Assembly: GCF_012689525.1 (NCBI RefSeq)
Contig: NZ_CP051515.1
Location: 3,410,001 to 3,474,000, forward strand
Source of the DNA: Paraburkholderia aromaticivorans
GTDB lineage: Bacteria > Pseudomonadota > Gammaproteobacteria > Burkholderiales > Burkholderiaceae
Length of the DNA: 64,000 nt
Reading direction: 5' to 3'
Shown: positions 43,602-53,120 of the stretch, piece after piece
Numbering within the stretch: the first letter of the stretch is position 1
Layout: every line of letters begins with the position of its first letter
Notes under the pieces: model-generated
Told to the model about the DNA's origin: nothing
The model's database searches: none
The model's input: only the letters and a program-made list of their open reading frames with translations
Made by a program: the position numbers and the translations under genes

Positions 43602-45152
43602 TCAACCCACCGACAGTTGCAGATGCAGTTGCGAACGCGCCGGTGCGCCGCCGTCGATCGCTTCGCTGGCGGCGTCGCGGTCCGATTGCGAGGACGGTGC
43701 GAGACGCGCCCTTTCGATGCGGTCGAGGTACTCGGTGGTCACGTCGCCGGTCACGTAGTTGCCGTCGAAACACGACGCTTCGAATTCCTTCAGCGCCGGG
43801 TTGATGTCGCGCACCGCTTGCTTGAGCGCGTCGACGTCCTGATAAACGAGATAGTCCGCGCCGATCATGCGCGCGACCTCGTCGTCCGAGCGGCCGTGAG
43901 CGACGAGTTCGCCGCGCGTCGGCATGTCGATACCGTAGACGTTCGGGAATTTCACCGGCGGCGCCGCCGAAGCGAAGATCACCTTGTTCGCGCCGGCGTC
44001 GCGCGCCATCTGCACGATTTCGTGCGACGTGGTGCCGCGCACGATCGAGTCGTCGACGATCAGCACGTTCTTGCCCTTGAACTCGATGCCCATCGCGTTC
44101 AGCTTCTGGCGCACCGACTTCTTGCGCACGGCCTGGCCCGGCATGATGAAGGTGCGGCCGACGTAACGGTTCTTGAAGAAGCCTTCGCGATATTCCACGC
44201 CCAGTTTCTTCGCGACTTGCATCGCGGCCGGACGGGACGAATCGGGAATCGGCATCACGACGTCGATCGCGACGTCGGGCAGCTCGCGCTTGATCTTCTC
44301 GGCGAGGTAGTCGCCCATGCGCAGACGCACGTTGTAGACCGGCACGCCGTCGAGTACCGAGTCCGGACGCGCGAGATACACGAGTTCGAAAATGCAGGGG
44401 TTCAGGCTCGGGTTCGTCGCGCATTGCTGCGAGTGCAGATTGCCTTCGATGTCGATGAAAATCGCTTCGCCCGGCGCGATATCGCGCACGAATTCGAAGC
44501 CGATACCTTCGATCGCCACCGACTCCGACGCCAGGATCCATTCGACGCCTTCCGCCGTTTCCTGCTTGCCGAGGCACAGCGGACGGATGCCGAACGGGTC
44601 ACGGAAGCCCAGCAGGCCGTAACCGGCGATCAGCGACACGATCGCATACGACCCGCGCACCCGGCGATGCACGCCTGTCACAGCCTTGAACAGCGCGGCC
44701 GGATCGAGTTGCAGGCCCGAGCTGGAGAGCTGCAATTCGTGCGCGAGCACGTTGAGCATGACTTCCGTGTCGGAATTGGTATTGATGTGGCGGCGATCGA
44801 TGCGGAACATCTCATCTTTCAGCTGCTGCCAGTTGGTCAGATTGCCGTTGTGCGCGAGGATGATGCCGAACGGCGCGTTCACGTAGAACGGCTGGGCTTC
44901 TTCTTCGCTCGATGCGGAACCAGCGGTCGGGTAACGGACCTGGCCGATACCGGTCGTGCCGGGCAGGCTGCGCATGTTGCGCGTGCGGAACACGTCGCGC
45001 ACCATGCCGTTAGCCTTGTGCATGTGGAAGTTGCTGCCGTTCGCTGTCGCGATGCCGGCGGCGTCCTGACCGCGATGCTGCAGGAGCAGCAGGCTGTCAT
45101 AGATCAGCTGATTGACCGGAGAGTGGGAAACTACGCCTACGATGCCGCACAT
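43602..45152 (-). CDS. purF: Amidophosphoribosyltransferase
   Basis: A 516-residue enzyme for the first committed step of purine synthesis: PRPP plus glutamine gives phosphoribosylamine. Cys2 (MCGIVGVV) is the glutamine-hydrolysing nucleophile, with RYPTAGSASSEEAQ-like and HNGNLTN segments of the Ntn-hydrolase half. The PRPP loop VLIVDDSIVRGTTSHEIVQM marks the transferase half. The protein has the usual length and is not of the propeptide type. It follows cvpA by 162 bases, the same neighbour pair as in E. coli. Confidence 0.95.
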   Translation of the reverse strand: MCGIVGVVSHSPVNQLIYDSLLLLQHRGQDAAGIATANGSNFHMHKANGMVRDVFRTRNMRSLPGTTGIGQVRYPTAGSASSEEEAQPFYVNAPFGIILAHNGNLTNWQQLKDEMFRIDRRHINTNSDTEVMLNVLAHELQLSSSGLQLDPAALFKAVTGVHRRVRGSYAIVSLIAGYGLLGFRDPFGIRPLCLGKQETAEGVEWILASESVAIEGIGFEFVRDIAPGEAIFIDIEGNLHSQQCATNPSLNPCIFELVYLARPDSVLDGVPVYNVRLRMGDYLAEKIKRELPDVAIDVVMPIPDSSRPAAMQVAKKLGVEYREGFFKNRYVGRTFIMPGQAVRKKSVRQKLNAMGIEFKGKNVLIVDDSIVRGTTSHEIVQMARDAGANKVIFASAAPPVKFPNVYGIDMPTRGELVAHGRSDDEVARMIGADYLVYQDVDALKQAVRDINPALKEFEASCFDGNYVTGDVTTEYLDRIERARLAPSSQSDRDAASEAIDGGAPARSQLHLQLSVG

Positions 45153-45314
45153 GGCATGTCCTTCAAAGGTACGAAATTCGTCATGGCGGCCGCTGCCTGC
45201 GATCGTGTCCCAAGGGACTTCCTTCGAGACGTTAGCGAAGCTAAGCGACCGAACGTAAAGGCAGCCGGTTTGCGCCGGAGTCCTGCTGCGTTTCCCTCAC
45301 CACTCGCCTGATCG

Positions 45315-45809
45315 TCACACTCGGACGTAGGCAGCAAGCGTCTCGGGAAGCAGCGGTTTCATTACGTGCACGCCCTCGACCGCATAGGGCCGAAGCAAGG
45401 CGTTGCGCCAGAATTCCTGTTGGGGCAGTTCGGTCAAGCCAGCCAGGGCGACCAGAATCAGCACCAGAATGACCCCGCGCACGAGGCCGAACATCAAACC
45501 GAGCGACCGGTCCACGCCGCTCAAGCCGGTTGCCTGCACGATGCGGCTCAAAAGGGCGTTCAGCACGCTCGCCACCAGCACCACACCGACCACCACCAGC
45601 GCAAAGGCCAGCAGCCATTGGGTCAACGCGCCGCCCGGCCAAGTGGACGGTATGTACGGCACGACGTAACCGACGAAGCGGCAAGCAATGAAAAACGCCG
45701 CAATCCAGCCGATCAGCCCGAATATCTCCGACAAAAACCCGCGCCATGTGCCGCGCAGCGCCGACAAACCGATCACCGCCATTACAGCGTAGTCGAAGGC
45801 AGTGAACAT
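45315..45809 (-). CDS. cvpA: CvpA family membrane protein
   Basis: A 164-residue inner-membrane protein with four hydrophobic segments (FDYAVMAVIGLSALRGTWRG, LLAFALVVVGVVLVAS, GVILVLILVALAGLTEL). The motif LSALRGTWRGFLSEIFGLIG is the CvpA signature. CvpA is needed for colicin V production and bile/envelope tolerance in enterics; the molecular role is unclear. It is always next to purF, as here, and lies seven bases downstream of the SPOR-protein gene. Confidence 0.9.
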   Translation of the reverse strand: MFTAFDYAVMAVIGLSALRGTWRGFLSEIFGLIGWIAAFFIACRFVGYVVPYIPSTWPGGALTQWLLAFALVVVGVVLVASVLNALLSRIVQATGLSGVDRSLGLMFGLVRGVILVLILVALAGLTELPQQEFWRNALLRPYAVEGVHVMKPLLPETLAAYVRV

Positions 45810-45816
45810 CGCTGGC

Positions 45817-46746
45817 TTACTGTGCAGCGCCGCTGTTCGCGCTCGACGTCAAGCCGACCTCGCGAACCTTTGCGATCGCGGCGCTTGCCGCTGCACGGTC
45901 GGCGAACGGGCCGGCACGCAGCAACGTGAGCGTGGAGCCGTCAGCCTGCTTTCGATGTTCGGTATATGCGGGCACACCCGCCGCTTTCAACTTGGCCGCC
46001 CAATTGCGCGCGTTGGCGTCGTTCGCGAAGGCGCCGAGCTGCACCGCGAAACGGCTGCCCGGCGGCGAAGCCGGCGTGCCGGAATTCGCGTCCGCGCTGG
46101 CGGCCGTGTTCGTGTCGTCGGAGCTCGGGGCTTGAGCAACCGGTGCCGGAGCCGTCGCGGCGTTATGCGTGACCGGCGGTTTCGCCGCCGGTTTGGCAGG
46201 CGTTGCGGGCGCCGCCGGCGTAGTGTTGGCGGCCACGGACGGTGCCTGCGCTTTAGCCGCCGGCTTGGCTGCGGACGCCGCTGCGTTCGTCTCCGCGCCC
46301 GGTTGCTTTGTGGCGCCGGACTGGCCTTGCCTTGCTGCCGTTGCCGGCGCAAGACCGGATGCGGCGAGTGCCGCGTCTGGCGTTGCGGGGTTATCGGGTG
46401 CTACGCCGGCCTGCGTGTCTTCCTGGGCTTTGGCAAGCTTCGGCGCGGGACGGCTGGGAATGTCGATGGAGATGTCGTCTGTGACGGGCTTGGGGTGCGA
46501 GTCCAGCACCATGGGCAGGATGACGACCGCTGCCACGACCATCGCGATCGCGCCGACGAGGCGGCGACGCGCACGCTGCTTTTCCGGCAACGTAGGGTCG
46601 AGCAGCATCGCATCGGCGTCGACGGTGCGCTCCGTGCGGCGGGTTCGCCGCTCCACGCGCTCGCCACGGGCGGCCCGGGTGGAACTGGTGTTTGCGCCGC
46701 GCCGGGTGGGCGCGTCGTCTTTCTTGCCGAACGAGAAAATTCCCAT
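45817..46746 (-). CDS. SPOR-domain membrane protein
   Basis: A 309-residue bitopic protein: basic cytoplasmic N-terminus (about 55 residues), one membrane helix (LVGAIAMVVAAVVILPMVL), a long Ala/Pro/Lys-rich periplasmic linker, and a C-terminal SPOR domain (about 230-300: SRFAVQLGAFANDANARNWA, TLTLLRAGPFADRAAA). SPOR domains bind denuded peptidoglycan glycans at the division site. DedD is the E. coli counterpart beside cvpA and folC, in the same order as here. It lies 29 bases downstream of folC. Confidence 0.9.
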   Translation of the reverse strand: MGIFSFGKKDDAPTRRGANTSSTRAARGERVERRTRRTERTVDADAMLLDPTLPEKQRARRRLVGAIAMVVAAVVILPMVLDSHPKPVTDDISIDIPSRPAPKLAKAQEDTQAGVAPDNPATPDAALAASGLAPATAARQGQSGATKQPGAETNAAASAAKPAAKAQAPSVAANTTPAAPATPAKPAAKPPVTHNAATAPAPVAQAPSSDDTNTAASADANSGTPASPPGSRFAVQLGAFANDANARNWAAKLKAAGVPAYTEHRKQADGSTLTLLRAGPFADRAAASAAIAKVREVGLTSSANSGAAQ

Positions 46747-46775
46747 GAATCGCTTGGTTCGAGCCTGGCGCCCGT

Positions 46776-48086
46776 TCAGTGTTGCTGCGATTTACGGTAG
46801 GCCATCACGCCTGCTACCGTATAGAAACTGCCGAAAACCACGATTCTATCATTCTCTGACGCTCGTTTTACCGCGTCTTGGAAAGCCTCTGCCGGTGAGG
46901 CGTAGCGCGTCACGCTGCTGTCGGCGCCCTCGGCCACGCCTTGCTCGCGCAAGGCCGCCTCGAGTTCTTCCGCTGACGCCGCCCGCGGCGTCGGCAAATC
47001 GGTCACGCACCAGTGATCGATTTCGCCTTTCAGGTGCGCCAGTACGCCGGCAATGTCCTTGTCTCGCATCGCGCCGAACACCGCGTAGGTGTAGGGGAAG
47101 AAACCCATGTTGCCGAGGTTTTGCGCCAGCACAGCGGCCGCGTGCGGATTGTGGCCGACATCCAGCACGATGGCCGGCTTGCCCGGCAGCACCTGGAAAC
47201 GTCCCGGCAGTTCCACGTTGGCAAGGCCGAGGCGGATGTCTTGTGCAGACACCGGCAAACGGTCGCGCACCGTTTCGAGCCCGGCCAGCGCCGCCGACGT
47301 GTTGATCAACTGGTTCGCGCCGCGCAGCGCCGGATACGCTAAAGCCGAACGCCGCATGGTCGGGCCGACGTAGCTCCATTGCTGGCGCTCGCTGCCGGCC
47401 TGGCCTTCATAACGGAAATCGCGGCCGAACAGCCACAATTCGGCGCCGATTTTTTCCGCGTGATCGATCAGCGATTGCGGCGGAACCGGGTCCGCGCAGA
47501 TCGCCGGCTTGCCCGGACGGAAAATGCCGGCTTTTTCGAAGCCGATTTTCTCGCGCGTGTCGCCGAGATAGTCCGTGTGATCGATATCGATGCTGGTGAT
47601 GATCGCGCAATCCGTATCGAGGATATTGACCGCGTCCAGGCGGCCGCCCAGGCCGACTTCGAATATCACCGCGTCCAGCTTGCGCGAGGCGAACAGGCTC
47701 ATGATCGCCAGCGTCGTGAATTCGAAGTAGGTCAGCGTGACCGGTTCGGCGAGGCTCAGGCGCGCGGCTTCGACGGCTTCGAAGTGCGGCAGCAGATCCG
47801 CGTCGCTGGCCATTGCGCCGTTCACCCGCGCGCGCTCGTTGAACGACAGCAAATGCGGCGACGTGTGGCAGCCGACCGTGAACCCGGCGCGCAGCAGAAT
47901 GGATTCAAGGATCGCGCATGTCGACCCCTTGCCGTTCGTGCCGCCGACCGTGATGACCGGACACGCGAACGACAGTTGCATCGCGTCGCGCACCTGGCTG
48001 ATGCGGGCCAGTCCCATGTCGATACCGACCGGATGCGCGGATTCAAGGTGCGTGAGCCACGCGTCGAGGGTGGGGAATGTGGTCAT
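46776..48086 (-). CDS. folC: Dihydrofolate/tetrahydrofolate (folylpolyglutamate) synthase
   Basis: A 436-residue Mur-ligase-like ATP enzyme that adds glutamate to dihydropteroate and to folates. The P-loop is VGGTNGKGSTCAILESIL, followed by GCHTSPHLLSFNERARVNG, EVGLGGRLDAVN, STDIDHTDYLG-type SIDIDHTDYLGDTREKIG and VLDVGHNPHAAAV. All three domains and the usual length are present. The position between accD and the SPOR gene is the classical accD-folC-dedD-cvpA-purF order. Confidence 0.94.
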   Translation of the reverse strand: MTTFPTLDAWLTHLESAHPVGIDMGLARISQVRDAMQLSFACPVITVGGTNGKGSTCAILESILLRAGFTVGCHTSPHLLSFNERARVNGAMASDADLLPHFEAVEAARLSLAEPVTLTYFEFTTLAIMSLFASRKLDAVIFEVGLGGRLDAVNILDTDCAIITSIDIDHTDYLGDTREKIGFEKAGIFRPGKPAICADPVPPQSLIDHAEKIGAELWLFGRDFRYEGQAGSERQQWSYVGPTMRRSALAYPALRGANQLINTSAALAGLETVRDRLPVSAQDIRLGLANVELPGRFQVLPGKPAIVLDVGHNPHAAAVLAQNLGNMGFFPYTYAVFGAMRDKDIAGVLAHLKGEIDHWCVTDLPTPRAASAEELEAALREQGVAEGADSSVTRYASPAEAFQDAVKRASENDRIVVFGSFYTVAGVMAYRKSQQH

Positions 48087-48147
48087 CGGGTGAATCGCGA
48101 GTGAATCGATTAGGCAGTGTTGCGAATGGGCGCGGAGCGAAGCGATC

Positions 48148-48183
48148 GGCTGCGGCTGCGGCTGCGGCTGCGGCTGCGGCTGC
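48148..48183. repeat. Six perfect GGCTGC tandem repeats
   Basis: GGCTGC occurs six times without a break (36 bases), followed by GGGCAGC. It sits 62 bases upstream of the folC start, on the promoter side. Simple repeats like this change copy number easily. Confidence 0.9.
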
Positions 48184-48296
48184 GGGCAGCAGCTTAGTCC
48201 GGCGGGCAGTTTATGCGCGAAAACCGCACCCGTCCGCGCTGGCCGACGTCAGCGACCGTCGCCGCGTTGCGAGACGGTGATTATCCCGGAAATGAC

Positions 48297-48335
48297 AGCG
48301 CGCCGCTTGATCACTCACGCGGCGCGCTATTTTTT
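48297..48335. terminator. Hairpin after accD
   Basis: AGCGCGCCGC (48297-48306) pairs fully with GCGGCGCGCT (48319-48328); ATTTTTT follows on the plus strand. For the minus-strand accD message the stem is preceded by the A run and followed by only a weak T run, so efficiency in that direction is uncertain. Confidence 0.5.
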
Positions 48336-48398
48336 ACTGCTTTTCTGACGGCCGCCGCGCTCGAGAAAGCGCAACGACGGTTCACGGCGGAGGCCTGC

Positions 48399-49271
48399 TT
48401 ACGCGACCGCGTCAGCCGGTTGATGGCTCAGCAGCGCCATCAATTGCGCGATTTCTTCACGCAGCTTGCGACGGTCGACGATCATGTCGATCGCGCCCTT
48501 CGTCAGCAGGAACTCGGCGCGCTGGAAGCCTTCCGGCAGCTTCTCGCGCACGGTTTGTTCGATCACGCGCGGACCGGCAAAGCCGATCAGCGCCTTCGGC
48601 TCCGCGATCACCACGTCGCCGAGGAACGCGAAACTGGCCGACACGCCGCCCATGGTCGGGTCGGTCAGCACGGAGATAAACGGCAGCTTGGCTTCGGCGA
48701 GCTTGGTCAGCATGGCCGTGGTCTTCGCCATCTGCATCAGCGACAACAGGCTTTCCTGCATGCGCGCGCCGCCCGAAGCGGTGAAGCAGATAAACGGCAC
48801 CTTCTGTTCGAGCGCGTTCTGCGCGCCGCGCGCAAAGCGCTCGCCGACCACTGAACCCATCGAGCCGCCCATGAACGAGAACTCGAAGCAGGCCACCACC
48901 ACCGGCAGCGTATGGATCGCGCCGCCCATGACGACCATCGCGTCGGTTTCGTCCGTGTCGTCCATCGCCTCTTTCAGGCGGTCCGGGTACTTGCGGCTGT
49001 CTTTGAACTTGAGCGCGTCGACCGGGACGATCTCCTGGCCGATTTCGTAGCGACCTTCCGGATCGAGCAGGCCGTCGAGCCGCTCACGCGCGCCGATGCG
49101 CATGTGATGGTCGCACTTCGGGCAAACATGCAGATTGGCCTCGACGTCGTTGCGGTACAGCACCGCTTCACACGACGGGCACTTGATCCACAGCCCTTCC
49201 GGAATCCCCTTGCGGTTCTTCGGGTCGGTTTGTTTGATTTTCGGCGGCAGCAGTTTGTCGAGCCAGCTCAT
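48399..49271 (-). CDS. accD: Acetyl-CoA carboxylase carboxyltransferase beta subunit
   Basis: A 290-residue subunit that, with AccA, moves the carboxyl group from biotin to acetyl-CoA to make malonyl-CoA for fatty acid synthesis. The N-terminal zinc ribbon has the four Cys (CPSC near 34, CPKC near 53). The crotonase-like core has [18 protein letters not shown] [36 protein letters not shown] and [19 protein letters not shown]. The length is normal. It lies downstream of trpA, 80 bases away. Confidence 0.95.
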   Translation of the reverse strand: MSWLDKLLPPKIKQTDPKNRKGIPEGLWIKCPSCEAVLYRNDVEANLHVCPKCDHHMRIGARERLDGLLDPEGRYEIGQEIVPVDALKFKDSRKYPDRLKEAMDDTDETDAMVVMGGAIHTLPVVVACFEFSFMGGSMGSVVGERFARGAQNALEQKVPFICFTASGGARMQESLLSLMQMAKTTAMLTKLAEAKLPFISVLTDPTMGGVSASFAFLGDVVIAEPKALIGFAGPRVIEQTVREKLPEGFQRAEFLLTKGAIDMIVDRRKLREEIAQLMALLSHQPADAVA

Positions 49272-49351
49272 AGTGAATCCTTCTCGGGTCTACGATCGCG
49301 CAAACGGCGGGACAAGGCCGCCGCTCACACTACAGAAGACAAAAATAACTG

Positions 49352-50164
49352 TTATCGGGCAGTCGCGACACTATCCAGCGCCTCGCGCACTTCAGCGACA
49401 AAGCGCGTCAGCGTCTCGGCAGCGGCTTCGGGGGCCGCCTGTTCGAGCAATTGCACGATACGGCTGCCGATCACGACGGCATCGGAGACCTCGGCCACCG
49501 AACGCGCGGTTTGCGCGTCGCGGATACCGAAACCGACGCCCACCGGCAGGGGGACGCGCGACTTGATGGCCGGGATTTTACTCGCGATGCTGGAAACGTC
49601 CAGATTTGCCGCTCCGGTCACGCCTTTCAACGACACATAATAGACGTAGCCGCTGGCTATCTTGCCGACTTCCGCGATACGCTCGTCGGTCGAAGTGGGC
49701 GCAAGCAGAAAGATCGGATCGATACCCGCAGATCGCATCTGTTCGGCGAAGTTAGCACACTCTTCCGGCGGATAGTCGACAACCAGCACGCCATCCACGC
49801 CTGCCTCCTGCGCCGCCTTCGCGAAGGCTTCCGTGCCCATGCGTTCGATCGGATTGGCGTAGCCCATCAGCACGACGGGCGTGGTGTCGTTGGTTTCGCG
49901 GAAGCGCTTGACGTCGGCGATTACGCGGCGCAGCGACACGCCATGGGCCAACGCGCGTTCCGACGACTGCTGGATCACCGGGCCGTCGGCCATCGGGTCG
50001 GAAAACGGCACGCCGAGCTCGATCACGTCGGCGCCGCCGGCGGCGAGCGCATGCATGAGTTCGACCGTGCGCGCGGGGTCCGGGTCGCCAGCCGTCATGA
50101 ACGGAATCAGGCCTTTCTTACCCTGGGCGGACAGCGCAGCAAACGTGTTCTTGATACGGGACAT
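49352..50164 (-). CDS. trpA: Tryptophan synthase alpha subunit
   Basis: A 270-residue TIM-barrel lyase that releases indole from indole-3-glycerol phosphate and passes it to TrpB. The catalytic Glu lies in [20 protein letters not shown] and the catalytic Asp in [27 protein letters not shown] and the phosphate-binding [14 protein letters not shown] are typical. It follows the DNA methyltransferase gene by 50 bases, in a trpF-trpB-methyltransferase-trpA order. Confidence 0.95.
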   Translation of the reverse strand: MSRIKNTFAALSAQGKKGLIPFMTAGDPDPARTVELMHALAAGGADVIELGVPFSDPMADGPVIQQSSERALAHGVSLRRVIADVKRFRETNDTTPVVLMGYANPIERMGTEAFAKAAQEAGVDGVLVVDYPPEECANFAEQMRSAGIDPIFLLAPTSTDERIAEVGKIASGYVYYVSLKGVTGAANLDVSSIASKIPAIKSRVPLPVGVGFGIRDAQTARSVAEVSDAVVIGSRIVQLLEQAAPEAAAETLTRFVAEVREALDSVATAR

Positions 50165-50214
50165 GGAATATTCTCGGATTTGGGTTACTGCGCAGCGTGC
50201 TCATTGCACGTCGC

Positions 50215-51120
50215 TCATTGCACTTCGGTCTGCCGTTGAGTTTTGGCTTTGACCCGACGCGCAACAGGCGGATTGGCGGCCGCGCTGACGCGTTCGCGCG
50301 CGATCGCGCAGTAACTTTCATTGATTTCATAGCCGACGAATTCGCGCTGCTGACGGGCGCAAGCGACTGCGGTGGTGCCGCTGCCCATGAAAGGGTCGAG
50401 CACGCGGCCGCCCTTCGGACAACTTGCCAGCACCATCCGCTCGACAATTTCCAGAGGTTTCTGGGTAGGGTGCGCGACGCGCTCGGCATGTTGCCGATGC
50501 AGCCGCGATACCGACCAGACATCCTTTGGATTATAGCCAACCTCGAGCCACTTACTGCCTTCGAACAATTTACGCGAACGCGCCTTCTTCGTGGCGGCAT
50601 CGTACGGGATGCGGACGGGATCGAGATCGAAGAAGTAATCCTTCGACACCGCGAAAAAGCCGATGTTGTCATGCACCGAAGTGAACCGGCGCACCGTTCC
50701 GCCCATGCTCGGCACACGCCGGTCCCAGATGATTTCGTTGATCATCGTGAGTTTTGTCTTCAGGAAGCTGAAGATTTCCGGCGCGTACTGCCAGGTGCAG
50801 AAAATATAGAGCGAACCCGACGGCTTGAGCTTCGGAATAGCCAGTTCGAGCCAGCCACGCGTCCAGGCGAGAAAATCTTCGCCCGTGCGCATGTCGGAGT
50901 CGTTGCCATAATCCTTGCCGAGCCCGTAAGGCGGATCGCATACGATCAGGTCGATCGATCCGTCGGGAATGTTCGACACATCGGTCAGAAAATCGCGGTT
51001 CAACAGCTGGATGCCGGCAGGCACCTGCGGCAACAGCGACGCAGGCGCCTCAGCCGCCGGACTATCGGCGGCCGGCGTGGTTTCAATTGCCGGCTGCGGC
51101 TCGTCGAACTCGTCACGCAT
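50215..51120 (-). CDS. Site-specific DNA methyltransferase (N6-adenine/N4-cytosine type)
   Basis: A 301-residue methyltransferase without a neighbouring restriction gene. Catalytic motif IV DPPYG is at residues 62-66 and the SAM-binding motif FMGSGTTAVACARQ is near 245, so motif IV comes before motif I as in beta-class enzymes; TQKPLEIVERMV is motif X. It is therefore likely an orphan, regulatory methylase. The location between trpB and trpA recurs in Burkholderia; from memory a related gene there methylates GTWWAC sites, which the sequence alone cannot confirm. It starts 11 bases after trpB and so should be expressed with the trp genes. Confidence 0.88.
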   Translation of the reverse strand: MRDEFDEPQPAIETTPAADSPAAEAPASLLPQVPAGIQLLNRDFLTDVSNIPDGSIDLIVCDPPYGLGKDYGNDSDMRTGEDFLAWTRGWLELAIPKLKPSGSLYIFCTWQYAPEIFSFLKTKLTMINEIIWDRRVPSMGGTVRRFTSVHDNIGFFAVSKDYFFDLDPVRIPYDAATKKARSRKLFEGSKWLEVGYNPKDVWSVSRLHRQHAERVAHPTQKPLEIVERMVLASCPKGGRVLDPFMGSGTTAVACARQQREFVGYEINESYCAIARERVSAAANPPVARRVKAKTQRQTEVQ

Positions 51121-51131
51121 CGTCGCGGCGC

Positions 51132-52325
51132 TCAGAACTGAATGCCCGATCGCTCAGCGACCGTATGCATGTCCTTGTCGCCGCGGCCCGACAAATTGAC
51201 CAGAAGGTACTTGTCCTTCGGCAGCGTCGGCGCGAGTTTCGCGGCGTAGGCCAGCGCGTGGCTGGATTCCAGTGCCGGGATAATGCCTTCGATGCGGCAG
51301 CAATCGTGGAACGCCTTGAGTGCTTCTTCGTCGGTGATGCCGACATATTCCGCGCGTTTGCTGTCTTTTAACCATGCGTGCTCCGGACCGACACCCGGAT
51401 AATCAAGGCCCGCCGATACCGAATGCGTTTCAATGATCTGGCCGTCGTCATCCTGAAGCAGATATGTGCGGTTGCCATGCAAAACGCCGGGACTTCCGCC
51501 GATCAACGATGCGGCGTGGCGGCCGGTTTCGATGCCGTCGCCGGCTGCTTCGACGCCGATCAATTTCACCGACGTGTCGTCAATGTACGGGTAAAAGATG
51601 CCCATTGCGTTCGAACCGCCGCCGACACACGCAATCACTGCATCCGGCTGACGACCGACCAATTCCGGCATTTGTACTTTGCATTCGTCGCCGATCACGC
51701 GCTGGAAGTCGCGCACCATCATCGGATACGGATGCGGACCCGCCACCGTGCCGATGATATAAAACGTGTTTTCGACGTTGGTGACCCAGTCGCGCATGGC
51801 TTCGTTCAGCGCGTCCTTCAAGGTCCGCGAGCCGGATTCGACCGGTATCACGGTCGCGCCAAGCAACTTCATGCGGTACATGTTAGCGGCCTGACGGCGC
51901 ACGTCTTCCGCGCCCATATAGACCACGCATTCCATGCCGAAACGCGCGGCGATGGTTGCTGTCGCCACGCCATGCTGGCCGGCACCGGTTTCCGCGATCA
52001 CACGCGGCTTGCCCATGCGCTTGGCAAGCAGCGCCTGGCCAATCACGTTGTTGATCTTGTGCGCGCCGGTGTGATTCAGGTCTTCGCGCTTGAGGAAAAT
52101 CTGCGCGCCGCCGAGCATTTCGCTCCAGCGCTGTGCGTGATAAATCGGCGACGGACGGCCGACGAAATACTTCAATTCGCGCTCGTATTCGGCGACGAAT
52201 TCCGGGTCTTTCTGATATTTCTCGTACGCAGCACGCAGCTCGTCGAGCGCGTGAACCAGTGTTTCAGCGACGAACACGCCGCCAAACTGGCCGAAATGGC
52301 CTCTTTCGTCAGGCAAGTTATACAT
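51132..52325 (-). CDS. trpB: Tryptophan synthase beta subunit
   Basis: A 397-residue PLP enzyme that joins indole and serine to make tryptophan. The PLP lysine lies in [16 protein letters not shown], the substrate region in [20 protein letters not shown] and the phosphate-binding glycines in [15 protein letters not shown]. The ATG at 52325 is preferred over a GTG three codons earlier: an AGAAGAG site is at a fair distance and family members begin [12 protein letters not shown]. It forms an alpha-beta complex with TrpA encoded downstream past the methyltransferase gene. Confidence 0.95.
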   Translation of the reverse strand: MYNLPDERGHFGQFGGVFVAETLVHALDELRAAYEKYQKDPEFVAEYERELKYFVGRPSPIYHAQRWSEMLGGAQIFLKREDLNHTGAHKINNVIGQALLAKRMGKPRVIAETGAGQHGVATATIAARFGMECVVYMGAEDVRRQAANMYRMKLLGATVIPVESGSRTLKDALNEAMRDWVTNVENTFYIIGTVAGPHPYPMMVRDFQRVIGDECKVQMPELVGRQPDAVIACVGGGSNAMGIFYPYIDDTSVKLIGVEAAGDGIETGRHAASLIGGSPGVLHGNRTYLLQDDDGQIIETHSVSAGLDYPGVGPEHAWLKDSKRAEYVGITDEEALKAFHDCCRIEGIIPALESSHALAYAAKLAPTLPKDKYLLVNLSGRGDKDMHTVAERSGIQF

Positions 52326-52385
52326 GGTGATCACTCTTCTCAGTGTGGCGCGCGGCTCTCGTGCGAGATAGCCGCCGCGCCGAAA

Positions 52386-53120
52386 TCATTCGGCATCCGC
52401 TGCGCGCACCGCGCGTACGAACGCCGCCATCCGGGCGTGATCTTTCACGCCCTTGGCGCCCGGCATTTCGATGCCGCTCGAGACATCGACCGCGTACGGG
52501 CGCACGCGATGGATCGCATCACTGACGTTTTGCGCGTTCAACCCACCACTCAAAACGGCCCGACGCGCGAGCTCTGCTGGAATAAGTGACCAATCGAAGA
52601 CCTTCCCGCCGCCGCCGTACCCTTCGACATGGGTGTCGAACAGAAGGCCGCTGGCTGCTGAATAGCTAAGAGCCGATTTTACCAAATCGGCCGGCTGAGT
52701 ATCCGCCGCGACGCGCAACGCGCGCAACCAAGGCAAACCCGCAACGCCGGCGAGCGATTCGCACTGCTCCGGCGTCTCATCGCCATGAAACTGCAACAGC
52801 GTCAGTCCGACGTTGCTCGCGACTTCGCGGATCCAGTCCGGCGTGGCATTGACGAACAAGCCGACCACTGACAGGAACGGCGGCACATCGTGCACCAGCT
52901 CGACCGCCTGCGCGACGCTGACCGAACGCGGGCTCGGCGGGTAAAAGACGAGGCCGATTGCGTCGGCGCCGAGGTCGATCGCCTGGGACACGTCTTCGGG
53001 CTTCGACAGGCCGCACAGCTTGATGCGCGTGCGATGCGGCGCGGCCTGCTGCTGAGCGCCTTCGTGGGATTCGTTCGCGAGGTTTTCGGTTGAGTTCATG
53101 TTTGCGTTTGCTCGGTCCAT
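52386..53120 (-). CDS. trpF: Phosphoribosylanthranilate isomerase
   Basis: A 244-residue TIM-barrel enzyme, third step of tryptophan synthesis. The conserved core starts at residue 30 ([17 protein letters not shown]) with the catalytic Cys; [20 protein letters not shown] contains the catalytic Asp and [19 protein letters not shown] the phosphate site. The first 30 residues ([14 protein letters not shown]) are a non-conserved tail. The ATG at 53120 has GGAG six bases upstream; an ATG at 53099 would overlap the truA stop as ATGA and is also possible. Confidence 0.93.
   Translation of the reverse strand: MDRANANMNSTENLANESHEGAQQQAAPHRTRIKLCGLSKPEDVSQAIDLGADAIGLVFYPPSPRSVSVAQAVELVHDVPPFLSVVGLFVNATPDWIREVASNVGLTLLQFHGDETPEQCESLAGVAGLPWLRALRVAADTQPADLVKSALSYSAASGLLFDTHVEGYGGGGKVFDWSLIPAELARRAVLSGGLNAQNVSDAIHRVRPYAVDVSSGIEMPGAKGVKDHARMAAFVRAVRAADAE

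Larger units (their letters stand above)
48087..48398. other. accD-folC intergenic region
   Basis: This 312-base gap between two minus-strand genes holds no supportable gene. It contains a hexanucleotide repeat at 48148-48183 and a strong hairpin at 48297-48328. A short frame across the repeat would encode a run of 12 or more Ala residues, but only because of the repeat. Confidence 0.5.

Noticed and set aside
45207..45218. GTCCC-AA-GGGAC inverted repeat in the cvpA-purF gap
   Set aside because: Arms of five bases are expected by chance and it does not resemble a purine-repressor box.
43602..45311. Long plus-strand frame antisense to purF
   Set aside because: Antisense to an unmistakable purF; His/Arg/Val-rich product with no family.
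48077..48280. Small plus-strand frame with a poly-Ala stretch between accD and folC
   Set aside because: The Ala run is only the translated GGCTGC repeat, there is no ribosome site, and it runs into the folC 5' end on the other strand.
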